64,000 nucleotides of DNA from Cytophagales bacterium (GTDB lineage Bacteria > Bacteroidota > Bacteroidia > Cytophagales > Cyclobacteriaceae). The position numbers and the translations under genes were made by a program. Below the pieces are notes generated by a model, which had not been told where the DNA came from, did no database searches, and saw only the letters and a program-made list of their open reading frames with translations. The first letter of the stretch is position 1, and each line of letters opens with the position of its first letter. Of the stretch, positions 27,885 through 36,428 are shown one piece after another. The stretch lies in contig JADBYK010000031.1 in assembly GCA_020403045.1 (NCBI GenBank), forward strand, positions 1 to 64,000. The letters run 5' to 3'.

Positions 27885-30035
27885 TTATTTCAGGGTCAGC
27901 TCTTGAATAATATTTTTGGCTCCTCCCAACTTATCAATACACCAGAGCACATAGCGCACATCCACACAAATTGTGCGGTTGAGGTCCTTGTCAAAAGCAA
28001 TCTTGTGACTAAGCGCTTCATAGTTACCATCGAACGCTAAGCCTATCAATTCGCCTTTTGCATTCAATACTGGTGACCCTGAATTTCCCCCTGTAATATC
28101 GTTCGTAGTGATAAATGCCACTACGATATCGTTCAACTTGGCATCTTTATACTGACCAAAGTCTTTTTTGTTGTACGCCTCTATGAGATTAGCAGGCAAA
28201 TCAAACTCGTAGTCACCGGGTTTGTATTTTTGCAGTACTCCCGATAAGGTGCAGACATAATCATAAAATACTGCGTCTCTAGGACGATATGATTTGACGT
28301 TTCCAAAACTGGTGCGCATCGTAAAGTTTGCATCAGGGTACATTACCTTGCCAGGGTTCATGGCGATCACGCCTTTCAAATAAGCTTTACCTAAATCATT
28401 ATTCTGAACGGTAAAATTGGTGGCATAGGAGGCGTACTTGGTAGCATAGTTTTTACTAAACGCAGAAGAATACTGGTAGGCCATGTCTTTTTGTAATGTA
28501 GTGGAATCCGGTTTTGCTAAAAAAGCACTCCATTTACTATCGTCCAATAGCATTGTCTTGGAGAACAAGTCTGCCGCATATTTTTTATACGTGGCTTCAT
28601 CATTCAAGTCGCCATAAGCAGAAACGATTCCATAAAAACCAGCAGGATGCTGTGACGGATCAATGTCCCTATGAAAATAATGACTAGTAGCGGCAACAAT
28701 TTTTTGATCCGAAGCACGGTTGCTGCCTTCCAAAAATGACTTACGCGCTTTGTCCAGGCTTTCACTCACCTTCTGAAGTTCATCAGCATTGATTGGCTTT
28801 TTCGTAAGAGCGCGCTCCATCGCACCTAGCGATGCCGAAAACGCGATCAACGGAGATCCAAAAATTCCTTCATTCAAATAAATTCGATGTTTGGCATAGG
28901 GTGCCCATTCCTGATAAATTTTCTCATACTGTTTGAAGATATTCTCATATTCTGGTTTTCCTTTTGCCCACGAATTGAACTTTTCCTCCTCTTTCTTCTT
29001 CTGTCCATAAGTATCAAACTTCAGCAACTGTTTGGCTTCGCCATCAAAGAACTTCCAATAGTTGGCAACCGATGCATAGTTGGACGCCAACTTCAAACGG
29101 ACCGCTGGGTCTTTCCTCATTTCTTCAAACATCAGCTTTAGCCGTATGTCACGTAAGTTCACAATGGCAGGGTTTTCAACATTTGTTTTCAGCTTAACTC
29201 CGAAAGAGGTTTCGTATCGGTTGGTACTTCCAGGATACCCATAGATCATGGCATAGTCACCGTCATTGAATCCTTTTATCGACACCGGCAAAAAATACTT
29301 CGGCTTCAACGGAACATTATCTGCAGAATACTCGGCTGCTTTACCTTCCTTACTCATGTATACACGGAAAACTGAGAAATCTCCGGTATGCCGCGGCCAT
29401 TCCCAATTGTCGGTATCACCTCCAAACTTTCCAACACTTTCAGCAGGAGCGCCAACCAACCGAATGTCGCGGAAACGCTCGTAGACAAACAATAGGTGTT
29501 GATTGCCCTTAAACATAGGGACTAACCTTGCTTCGTAGCCAGTTCCATCAGTTGCCTTTTTAACAATCTCAGCTGAAACTGCTCTTAATTTAGTGGCTGA
29601 TTCCATTCCAGTTAATCCCTTTAATGCTTCATCAACTTGAGCAGTTACGTCATCTATTCGAACCAAAAATTGAACAAACATTCCCTTGGCTGGAATTTCC
29701 TCAGACTTTGATTTTGCATAAAAGCCATCGCGCAAATAGTTATGCTCCACCGAACTGGCAGAAGCAATCGCATCATAGCCGCAATGGTGGTTTGTAAAAA
29801 TCAATCCTTCCGGGCTCACAATCTCTCCGGTGCATCCCCCATTAAAAATGATGATGGCATCTTTAATGCTGACCTTGTTAATACTGTATAATTGCTCTTT
29901 TGAAAGTTTTAACCCCCGCTTGACCATGTCATTGTACACTTGCTCGCCCAGCAGGTACACCAACCACATGCCTTCATCGGCTCTAGCAAAACTGAATACC
30001 AGAACAAAGAACAGGGAAAGAATTCGCTTTTTCAT
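27885..30035 (-). CDS. S46 dipeptidyl-peptidase, DPP7 type
   Basis: This periplasmic serine exopeptidase removes dipeptides from the N terminus of oligopeptides. ATG 30035 gives a signal peptide (MKKRILSLFFVLVFSFARA) and 716 residues; the upstream open extension has no signal logic. The chymotrypsin-like motifs are TNHHCGYDAI (His), the Asp region DTDNWEWPRHTGDFS and the nucleophile S652 in GGNSGSPV. Eighteen residues after the serine, in GLAFDGNYE, the specificity residue is glycine (G670). In this family Gly marks DPP7 (hydrophobic P1) and Arg marks DPP11 (Asp/Glu P1). Confidence 0.92.
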   Translation of the reverse strand: MKKRILSLFFVLVFSFARADEGMWLVYLLGEQVYNDMVKRGLKLSKEQLYSINKVSIKDAIIIFNGGCTGEIVSPEGLIFTNHHCGYDAIASASSVEHNYLRDGFYAKSKSEEIPAKGMFVQFLVRIDDVTAQVDEALKGLTGMESATKLRAVSAEIVKKATDGTGYEARLVPMFKGNQHLLFVYERFRDIRLVGAPAESVGKFGGDTDNWEWPRHTGDFSVFRVYMSKEGKAAEYSADNVPLKPKYFLPVSIKGFNDGDYAMIYGYPGSTNRYETSFGVKLKTNVENPAIVNLRDIRLKLMFEEMRKDPAVRLKLASNYASVANYWKFFDGEAKQLLKFDTYGQKKKEEEKFNSWAKGKPEYENIFKQYEKIYQEWAPYAKHRIYLNEGIFGSPLIAFSASLGAMERALTKKPINADELQKVSESLDKARKSFLEGSNRASDQKIVAATSHYFHRDIDPSQHPAGFYGIVSAYGDLNDEATYKKYAADLFSKTMLLDDSKWSAFLAKPDSTTLQKDMAYQYSSAFSKNYATKYASYATNFTVQNNDLGKAYLKGVIAMNPGKVMYPDANFTMRTSFGNVKSYRPRDAVFYDYVCTLSGVLQKYKPGDYEFDLPANLIEAYNKKDFGQYKDAKLNDIVVAFITTNDITGGNSGSPVLNAKGELIGLAFDGNYEALSHKIAFDKDLNRTICVDVRYVLWCIDKLGGAKNIIQELTLK

Positions 30036-30180
30036 ATCAAAAAGGTTAAGGTTGCGACAATACAATCAACAACAATTGTATACGATTTAAAGAATTTATT
30101 GATAAATTTCAAGTGGCTATCAACGTTCAAATCGAACTGACTGCCAAGTATCTCCATCCAAGAAATAAGCGATAAGCCGA

Positions 30181-30864
30181 ATGTCTGCTCTTTTACTATC
30201 TGATCGTATCATTCAATTCAACCAGCATCTTTCCATTTCCACACGTTTACCAAAAGATATTCAAGTTCTCAATCCATTTAAAGATCCTGTTACCTCTTAT
30301 CTAAGTCAGCTTTTTTACAAAAAGCATTATAACGACACCAAAACCCGAACAATGATTTTAGGGATCAACCCGGGGCGATTTGGATCCGGGCTAACAGGAG
30401 TTCCTTTTACAGACCCTATCAATTTGGAGAAGTATTGCGGCATTGAAAACAAACTCCCAAAGAAACAAGAAATCTCTTCAGAATTTATCTATAAAATGAT
30501 TGATGCCTTTGGCGGGTGTGATCGGTTTTATCAAACATTCTATTTTAGTTCTATCTCGCCATTGGGGTTTATAAAAGAGGGCAAGAATTTAAACTACTAT
30601 GACGTGAAAGGCTTGTCGGATAAATTGATGGAATTCATTCATTCGAGCCTAACTGAACAACTCAGTTGGGGAATGAATAGGGAAGTTGTCTTTTGCCTAG
30701 GTGAAGGGAAGAATTTCGCATTCCTTGAAGAGCTAAATACAAAACACAAATTCTTTAACAGAGTTGTCCCTCTCTCCCACCCTCGCTTCATTATGCAATA
30801 CAAGAGGACACGAGTGAAGGAGTATGTGGATGAGTATGTTAAGAAGTTAGAGGTTAGAGGTTAG
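30181..30864 (+). CDS. SMUG2-type uracil-DNA glycosylase
   Basis: This 227-residue protein carries UDG-superfamily motif 1 GINPGRFGSGLTGVPF (near residue 60) and motif 2 HPRFIMQYK (near residue 200). It resembles the SMUG2/DUF4918 group described from Pedobacter, which removes uracil and some deaminated bases from DNA. The last residues (KLEVRG) and the stop codon are encoded by a heptamer repeat that overruns the gene end, so the original C terminus may have been different. Confidence 0.82.
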   Translation: MSALLLSDRIIQFNQHLSISTRLPKDIQVLNPFKDPVTSYLSQLFYKKHYNDTKTRTMILGINPGRFGSGLTGVPFTDPINLEKYCGIENKLPKKQEISSEFIYKMIDAFGGCDRFYQTFYFSSISPLGFIKEGKNLNYYDVKGLSDKLMEFIHSSLTEQLSWGMNREVVFCLGEGKNFAFLEELNTKHKFFNRVVPLSHPRFIMQYKRTRVKEYVDEYVKKLEVRG

Positions 30865-30912
30865 AGGTTAGAGGTTAGAGGTTAGAGATTGGAGGTTAGA
30901 AGTTAGAGCTAG
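30846..30912. repeat. GTTAGAG heptamer repeat at the end of the SMUG2 gene
   Basis: GTTAGAG is repeated in near-perfect tandem about five to six times and then decays (GGTTAGA, AGTTAGA, GCTAGAA) to about 30912. The first copies are inside the coding sequence and provide its stop at 30862-30864. Looser words of similar length continue toward the helicase start. Confidence 0.85.
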
Positions 30913-30984
30913 AAGCAAACGCTCTAAGCCAACGCTAGCCACTTTTGAACTTTTACACCTACCTTTGAACCTGAACCATTCATC

Positions 30985-32958
30985 TTGGCATCTTCTAAAG
31001 AGCAACTCCGCAAAACACTTGGCCTTCTGCAATTGGAACGTCAGGCAGACCTGGAACAATACCGACAAAAAGTATTACTGCGCCCGTTGCATGCTCGCGT
31101 AAAAGAAGGCATGACTTGGTATCCCGTTCGATTGGCGAAGGAGTACATTGGAACGGGAGAGCGAATCATTGTTGAAGTAGAGCGGACTACCCAAAAAGAT
31201 CAACCTCATGCCTTTCAAAGTGGAAAGATGGTAAGTGTCTTTTCGAATGCATCCGGCAAGTCCGAAAAGCAACATCAAAATGGCGTCATTAACTATGTAC
31301 GTGATAATCTTATGGTAATCACTCTAAATGGGGATGATCTTCCGGAATGGATTGATAGCGGTTCATTGGGCGTAGATGTAATGTTTGATGAGCTGAGTTA
31401 TCGCGAGATGGAGTACACGATAAAAAAAGTGATTGAAGCAGAGGACAATAGAGTAGCCGAGTTTCGGGAGTTGTTACTTGGACAGCAAGTTGCCAGTTAC
31501 CGGTTACCGGTTACCGGTAGCTCGACACCAGCAACTGCCTGCCTGCCGGCAAGGCAGGGAAACCGGGAACCAGAAATCAGCATTCTTAATAATAGTCAGC
31601 TAAAAGCAGCTCAGAAGATTATTGACAGCAAGGACATCGCCTTCATCCACGGTCCACCAGGTACTGGAAAAACTACAACGCTTGTTCAAGCGATCAAATA
31701 CACGGTAAAAGAAGAGGGGCAAGTGCTCGTATGTGCACCAAGCAATGCTGCTATTGACCTACTCGTGGAGAAACTGAGCGATCAAGGATTGAACGTAATC
31801 CGTATTGGCCACCCGGCACGCGTTACCGAACAATCGCTCAGTAAAACAATGGATGCGCGCATTGCAGAACATCCGAACTTTGACGAGTTGCGTTTGCTGC
31901 GCAAAAAAATGGAGCAGACCAAACAAAGAGCAAACAAATACAAACGCAGTTTTGGACATTTTGAAAAAGCAGAGCGGAAGTTGCTAAGGGAAGAGGCCAG
32001 ACAATTAAAGTCAGATGCCGACACGTTGGAATTCTATATTACCAACGACCTACTTCAAAAAAGCGAAGTGATTTGTTCTACTCTCGTTGGCGCATCGCAC
32101 CCTACCTTAAAAGGCAGAAGGTACAAGACTGCATTTATTGATGAAGCCGGACAAGCGCTGGAACCTTCCTGCTGGATACCATTTCTCCGTGCACAACGCG
32201 TCATCCTAGCGGGCGATCATATGCAGCTGCCACCAACCGTAAAATCAAACGAGGCTGCCAAGTTAGGATTGGCAGAAACACTCTTCGAAAAAGGCATTTT
32301 AAAACATCCTTCCCAGGCATCTATGCTTCAAGTGCAATATAGAATGCACGAATCCATCATGAAGTTCTCTTCGAGCTATTTTTACAAAGACGAATTGATC
32401 GCCCATGAATCTGTTCGTACAGAATTGCTGCGCCCCAATCAACCACCCGTTGAATTTATTGATACTGCCGGTGCCGGATTCACCGAAGAGCAAGATCCGG
32501 AAACCTTAAGTCGATTCAACAAAGAAGAAGCAGCACTTCTCATTCGCGTAGTAGAAAAATTAGTCGAAGAAATAGGATTAGAAGATTGGATTACTCAAAA
32601 CATTACGCTGGGTATTATCACTCCCTACAGGGCACAGGTAGACTATCTCCTTCATTTGGCCGAAAGCTCTTCATTCCTGGAACCACTTCAAAAGTTGGTT
32701 ACCATCAACACCGTTGATGCTTTTCAAGGACAGGAGCGTGACGTGATTGCCATAAGTTTCGTGCGTAGCAATGCGAAAGGAGAAGTTGGTTTTCTGGCAG
32801 ACATCCGCAGAACGAATGTAGCCATGACCCGAGCCAAGAAAAAACTAATCATGATTGGCGATAGTGCTACGCTGGGCACACATCTTTTCTATGTGAAATT
32901 GTTAGAGTATGTACAAACAAATGATTTTTATAAAAGTACTTTTGAAGTCAGTTTCTAG
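30985..32958 (+). CDS. UPF1/IGHMBP2-like superfamily 1 helicase
   Basis: This 657-residue SF1B DNA/RNA helicase starts at TTG 30985. A beta-barrel region (about 30-140) precedes the motor. Motif I is GPPGTGKT (223-230), motif II FIDEAGQALEP, motif III ILAGDHMQLPPT, and the C-terminal motifs include VNTVDAFQGQERDVIAIS, read here as INTVDAFQGQERDVI, and TRRTNVAMTRAKK-like RRTNVAMTRAKKK. Close relatives unwind DNA or RNA 5'-3' in an ATP-dependent manner. A low-complexity stretch at residues about 170-196 comes from repeat DNA inserted in frame just before the motor domain. Family members without it would be about 27 residues shorter. Confidence 0.88.
   Translation: MASSKEQLRKTLGLLQLERQADLEQYRQKVLLRPLHARVKEGMTWYPVRLAKEYIGTGERIIVEVERTTQKDQPHAFQSGKMVSVFSNASGKSEKQHQNGVINYVRDNLMVITLNGDDLPEWIDSGSLGVDVMFDELSYREMEYTIKKVIEAEDNRVAEFRELLLGQQVASYRLPVTGSSTPATACLPARQGNREPEISILNNSQLKAAQKIIDSKDIAFIHGPPGTGKTTTLVQAIKYTVKEEGQVLVCAPSNAAIDLLVEKLSDQGLNVIRIGHPARVTEQSLSKTMDARIAEHPNFDELRLLRKKMEQTKQRANKYKRSFGHFEKAERKLLREEARQLKSDADTLEFYITNDLLQKSEVICSTLVGASHPTLKGRRYKTAFIDEAGQALEPSCWIPFLRAQRVILAGDHMQLPPTVKSNEAAKLGLAETLFEKGILKHPSQASMLQVQYRMHESIMKFSSSYFYKDELIAHESVRTELLRPNQPPVEFIDTAGAGFTEEQDPETLSRFNKEEAALLIRVVEKLVEEIGLEDWITQNITLGIITPYRAQVDYLLHLAESSSFLEPLQKLVTINTVDAFQGQERDVIAISFVRSNAKGEVGFLADIRRTNVAMTRAKKKLIMIGDSATLGTHLFYVKLLEYVQTNDFYKSTFEVSF
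31487..31572. repeat. Heptamer and palindrome repeat inside the helicase gene
   Basis: CGGTTAC-type words occur four times in tandem at 31494-31521 and are followed by a CTGCCTGCC/GGCAAGGCAG imperfect palindrome (about 31535-31558). The whole block is translated as a Pro/Ser/Thr/Ala-rich linker between two conserved domains and keeps the frame open. Confidence 0.75.
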
Positions 32959-32962
32959 TGCG

Positions 32963-35446
32963 TTACTTTTTCCGAACTGCACCCCTCACCGCCTCAGCTG
33001 TCCATGGGTCTTCCGGCCAATGGTGGCGGGGATAGCGTCTCTTCAATTCACTTCGTACTTCATGATAAATGGTATGCCAAAAGCTTTTCAGATCTTGAGT
33101 TACCTGTACAGGCTTATAACCCGGAGAAAGCAGGTGCAATACTATTTTAATCTTGCCTTCATTAATTGTTGGAGTTTCTAATAGCCCAAACATTTCCTGA
33201 AGTCTTACTTCCATAAAAGGAAGCTGGCCATCGTTGAAATAGGTAAGCTTTATCATTGAACCGCTGGGGACTTGCAATTTGGCGGGGGCTAATTTATCGA
33301 GTTTGGCATTTAGCTCCCAGGAGAGCAGTGTTGTTAAAATAGTTTTCAAATCCAATCGCTGAAAATCAATTCGCTTCGAGACCTGATTAAGAAAAGGACC
33401 TAGCCATTCTTCCGCATTTGCTAACAATTTTTCTTCGCACACATCTGGCCACCCTTCATTTGGTCGCCACACTCGAATGCACATCAAACGCGCCTGCCAT
33501 TCCGTGTGCTCATCCTGCCAATTCAGCAAACTAAATCCTTCTTCTCGCAGCGCGTCACATAAAACACGTATTTTTATTTCTTCAGAAATTGTTTGCAGTG
33601 GTCGCGTGGAGACCACCACATTTCCTATTCGCTTCTCTACCACGGCCACCAGCATTCCTCTTTCTTTGTCCCATCGCACTGCTTCCTTTTCTTGCGCTCG
33701 CTCCATCAAATCATCGAGGTGAACAGGCGCGGCCAAAAATACTTTGCCCTCACCCTTTGTTCCTGCATCTAATTGTGCTACACACAGCCAACTTTCACGC
33801 GTTAATGGATCATGATCTGGCAACCGTACAACCCGGCCGTTGGCTAACTTGTATCGTTCGGTTTGTTTTTCAATCTGCTGAGCAATTCGCTCGGGATAGG
33901 CCTCTGATAAAAACTTTCCAACATCTGTGTCAGCAACGATCGCGTTGTCCATTTCCAAATTAAATGTCTTTCGCCAGGATGAGGCCAACCGTTCAATTCG
34001 TTGCAGTACGTTTCGATCAGCATTTACTCGCTCCCCTTTTCGCCATTTGCGCAAAACTTCCACGCGTAAACTTAAGTCAGCCCCTGCGTCTTTCGACAGT
34101 GGGTCACGTTCTTCCAACAATGCGGCTACATCAGTTGCCAGCGTATTGCCCTTTGCATCCGCCTCTTTTGCCGACAGCAGCATATGTGCTATTCTCGGAT
34201 GGGTAGGAAGCATTAACATAGCTCTACCCCGCTGTGTAATCAAATCTCCCATGAGTGCGCCCAGATCCTGCAGCAATTGTTTTGCCTGACTAACCGTACC
34301 TATTGGGGGCAACGTGATCCACTGCAACTCGTTCAGGTTTTTTATTCCCCAGTTGCTCAACTCTAAAAGAAGTGGCGACAAATCTGCTTCTAAAATTTCC
34401 GGCTGTCGCATCGGCAACAAATGGCTGTGTGTATTCTCGGCCCACAGACGATAGCAAACTCCCGGTCCCAACCTTCCGGCACGACCTGCTCGCTGATCAG
34501 CTGCATCTCGTGTGACACGTATCGTGTCTAGCTTTGTCATACCACTTCTCGGATCAAAGCGTGCTACCCGAGAATAGCCTGAATCAATAACCGTTGTGAT
34601 GCCTTCTATGGTCAGTGATGTCTCGGCAATAGAAGTAGCTAACACCACTTTGCGTAGGCCTTGCGGATGGGGCAAGATCGCTTGCTGTTGCTCCTTCAAA
34701 GGCAAATCGCCATAAAGCGGTTGAACGACTATGGAGCTTTCATCGCTAATTAAAGCCTCCATCGTTTTTCGAATTTCGCCACTGCCTGGTAAAAAAACCA
34801 ATAAATCACCTGACTGCTCTTTTAACGCCCTACGTATGACCCGAGTAGTTGCAACCGCAATGCCGTCTTCCTTATCAACAGACTGATACTTGATAGTAAC
34901 TGGGAATTGCTTCCCACTACTTGTAATGATGGGCGCATTATCGAGCAATGCAGAAATTTTCTCACCATCTAAGGTGGCCGACATGATCAATAACTTTAAA
35001 TCATTCCGAAGCACTTGCTGACTTTGGTAGCACAATGCCAAGGCTAAATCAGCTTGTAAACTGCGCTCATGGAATTCATCGAAAATCACCAAACCAACGC
35101 CCTCCATTGAATTGTCAGACTGGATCATCCGAGTGAGTATTCCCTCTGTAACCACCTCGATACGAGTTTGAGCACTCACTACCGTTTCAAAACGAATTCG
35201 ATAACCAATGGTCTGCCCAACTTCTTCCCTTAACAAGCTAGCCATGCGTGCGGCAACTGATCTGGCTGCCAGCCTGCGTGGTTCAAGCAAAATGATTTTA
35301 TTGTTTTTTAGGTATGGCGCATTTAAAAGTTCAAGGGGTAGGACGGTAGACTTTCCCGCCCCGGGAGGTGCTTGGAGAATTACGATCGGATACTGACCGA
35401 GGTTTTCAATCAGTTGGGAAAGTACGTCAAGAACGGGGTAAGACAT
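32963..35446 (-). CDS. hrpB: ATP-dependent helicase HrpB
   Basis: This 827-residue DEAH-box helicase has Walker A QAPPGAGKST near residue 28, motif II DEFHERS (FDEFHER), motif III MSATLDG and motif VI DQRAGRAGRLGPG. The helicase-associated region follows, and the C-terminal HrpB-specific domain ends HHWPEDPWTAEAVRG, a clear family mark. RNA is the presumed substrate. The cellular role of HrpB is not settled in any species. The gene converges on the UPF1-like helicase with four bases between stops. Confidence 0.93.
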   Translation of the reverse strand: MSYPVLDVLSQLIENLGQYPIVILQAPPGAGKSTVLPLELLNAPYLKNNKIILLEPRRLAARSVAARMASLLREEVGQTIGYRIRFETVVSAQTRIEVVTEGILTRMIQSDNSMEGVGLVIFDEFHERSLQADLALALCYQSQQVLRNDLKLLIMSATLDGEKISALLDNAPIITSSGKQFPVTIKYQSVDKEDGIAVATTRVIRRALKEQSGDLLVFLPGSGEIRKTMEALISDESSIVVQPLYGDLPLKEQQQAILPHPQGLRKVVLATSIAETSLTIEGITTVIDSGYSRVARFDPRSGMTKLDTIRVTRDAADQRAGRAGRLGPGVCYRLWAENTHSHLLPMRQPEILEADLSPLLLELSNWGIKNLNELQWITLPPIGTVSQAKQLLQDLGALMGDLITQRGRAMLMLPTHPRIAHMLLSAKEADAKGNTLATDVAALLEERDPLSKDAGADLSLRVEVLRKWRKGERVNADRNVLQRIERLASSWRKTFNLEMDNAIVADTDVGKFLSEAYPERIAQQIEKQTERYKLANGRVVRLPDHDPLTRESWLCVAQLDAGTKGEGKVFLAAPVHLDDLMERAQEKEAVRWDKERGMLVAVVEKRIGNVVVSTRPLQTISEEIKIRVLCDALREEGFSLLNWQDEHTEWQARLMCIRVWRPNEGWPDVCEEKLLANAEEWLGPFLNQVSKRIDFQRLDLKTILTTLLSWELNAKLDKLAPAKLQVPSGSMIKLTYFNDGQLPFMEVRLQEMFGLLETPTINEGKIKIVLHLLSPGYKPVQVTQDLKSFWHTIYHEVRSELKRRYPRHHWPEDPWTAEAVRGAVRKK

Positions 35447-35700
35447 CCTGTAAAAGTAACGCGGAATTTGAAATTTTATAAGGGCAACTAACTTTGTGCG
35501 TATACATCGTTGGTGCGGGCGGGCTTAACAGTAATTATTGAGTTCTACGAGTCAACGATTCTTGAGCAATAGATGTACCTCTTCCATTGGTTGGCCTCTT
35601 ACATATTGGGCGAGCTTAGAAACAACACGTTTTGCAAAACTGCAAATTCTTCATAAATAGGCCAACAATAAAGAATCAGTTCTATCTCGAAGTAAAAAGC

Positions 35701-35985
35701 ATGAAAAACAACAGACTTGTCATCATTCTAATTTCAGTGGGAATTTTACCGCTTATTCCATTCATCGCAATGCAGTTTACAGAGGAAGTTAATTGGACCT
35801 TCTTTGATTTTATAGCGATGGGCATTCTATTGCTAATTACAGGAGTTATACTGGAAGTCGTGCTTAGAAAAGTAACACAAACCAAGTATCGAATTCTTTT
35901 TTGTGTATTAGTTATTGGAGCATTTCTGTTAATTTGGGCAGAACTTGCCGTTGGAATTTTCGGGACTCCATTAGCTGGCCATTAG
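35701..35985 (+). CDS. Three-helix small membrane protein
   Basis: ATG 35701 gives MKNNRLVIILISVGILPLI and a 94-residue product with three hydrophobic helices (about 5-22, 33-54 and 63-88). Families of this length and pattern are common in Bacteroidota accessory DNA and have no known function. The open frame extends upstream to 35632 without a credible start. The gap 35447-35700 has no other gene; a stretch rich in G+C (near 35510-35525) may be a remnant repeat. Confidence 0.6.
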   Translation: MKNNRLVIILISVGILPLIPFIAMQFTEEVNWTFFDFIAMGILLLITGVILEVVLRKVTQTKYRILFCVLVIGAFLLIWAELAVGIFGTPLAGH

Positions 35986-36056
35986 CCAATGAAGTAGGCT
36001 AATAGTAACTATTCTACTTATTGCATCGACAACATTATTCAACTCAAATTCACAAG

Positions 36057-36428
36057 ATGAAAAAGTACCCTCTCAATGTGTTAGCCATGGCGCTCTTTTA
36101 CGTTGCTGCCGGCCTTAATCATTTCCTCAATCCTTCCTTTTATCTTCCACTCATTCCGCCCTATTTTCCATATCACGCACTTATTAATTGGAGTAGTGGT
36201 GTCATTGAGGTTGTATTGGGCCTACTATTAATTCCTACTTTTTCTAGAAAATGGGCAGCCTTTGGAATCATAGCTATGCTCATTGCATTTATACCTTCAC
36301 ATGTCTATTTTATTGAAGTTAACAGCTGTGCAGGGGATCTTTGTGTTCCCGTGTGGGTAGGATGGTTCAGGCTCGTTGTGATTCATCCCCTTCTGATTTA
36401 TTGGGCGTGGAGTAATCGTAACACTTAA
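36057..36428 (+). CDS. DoxX-like membrane protein
   Basis: ATG 36057 gives a 123-residue protein with four membrane helices. The early GLNHFLNPSFYLPLIPPYFP motif and the GVIEVVLGLLLIP helix are typical of the DoxX-like family. Members are linked to redox or quinone biology, but no function can be assigned here. It overlaps the end of the convergent FMO gene by four bases. Confidence 0.75.
   Translation: MKKYPLNVLAMALFYVAAGLNHFLNPSFYLPLIPPYFPYHALINWSSGVIEVVLGLLLIPTFSRKWAAFGIIAMLIAFIPSHVYFIEVNSCAGDLCVPVWVGWFRLVVIHPLLIYWAWSNRNT

Noticed and set aside
30846-30912. CRISPR-like direct repeats
   Set aside because: Units are 7 bp, directly adjoining and without spacers; no cas genes are present.
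35447-35700. Possible integron attC-like site near 35510-35530
   Set aside because: GCTTAAC fits RYYYAAC, but no matching GTTRRRY partner with the right symmetry was found and no integrase is present.
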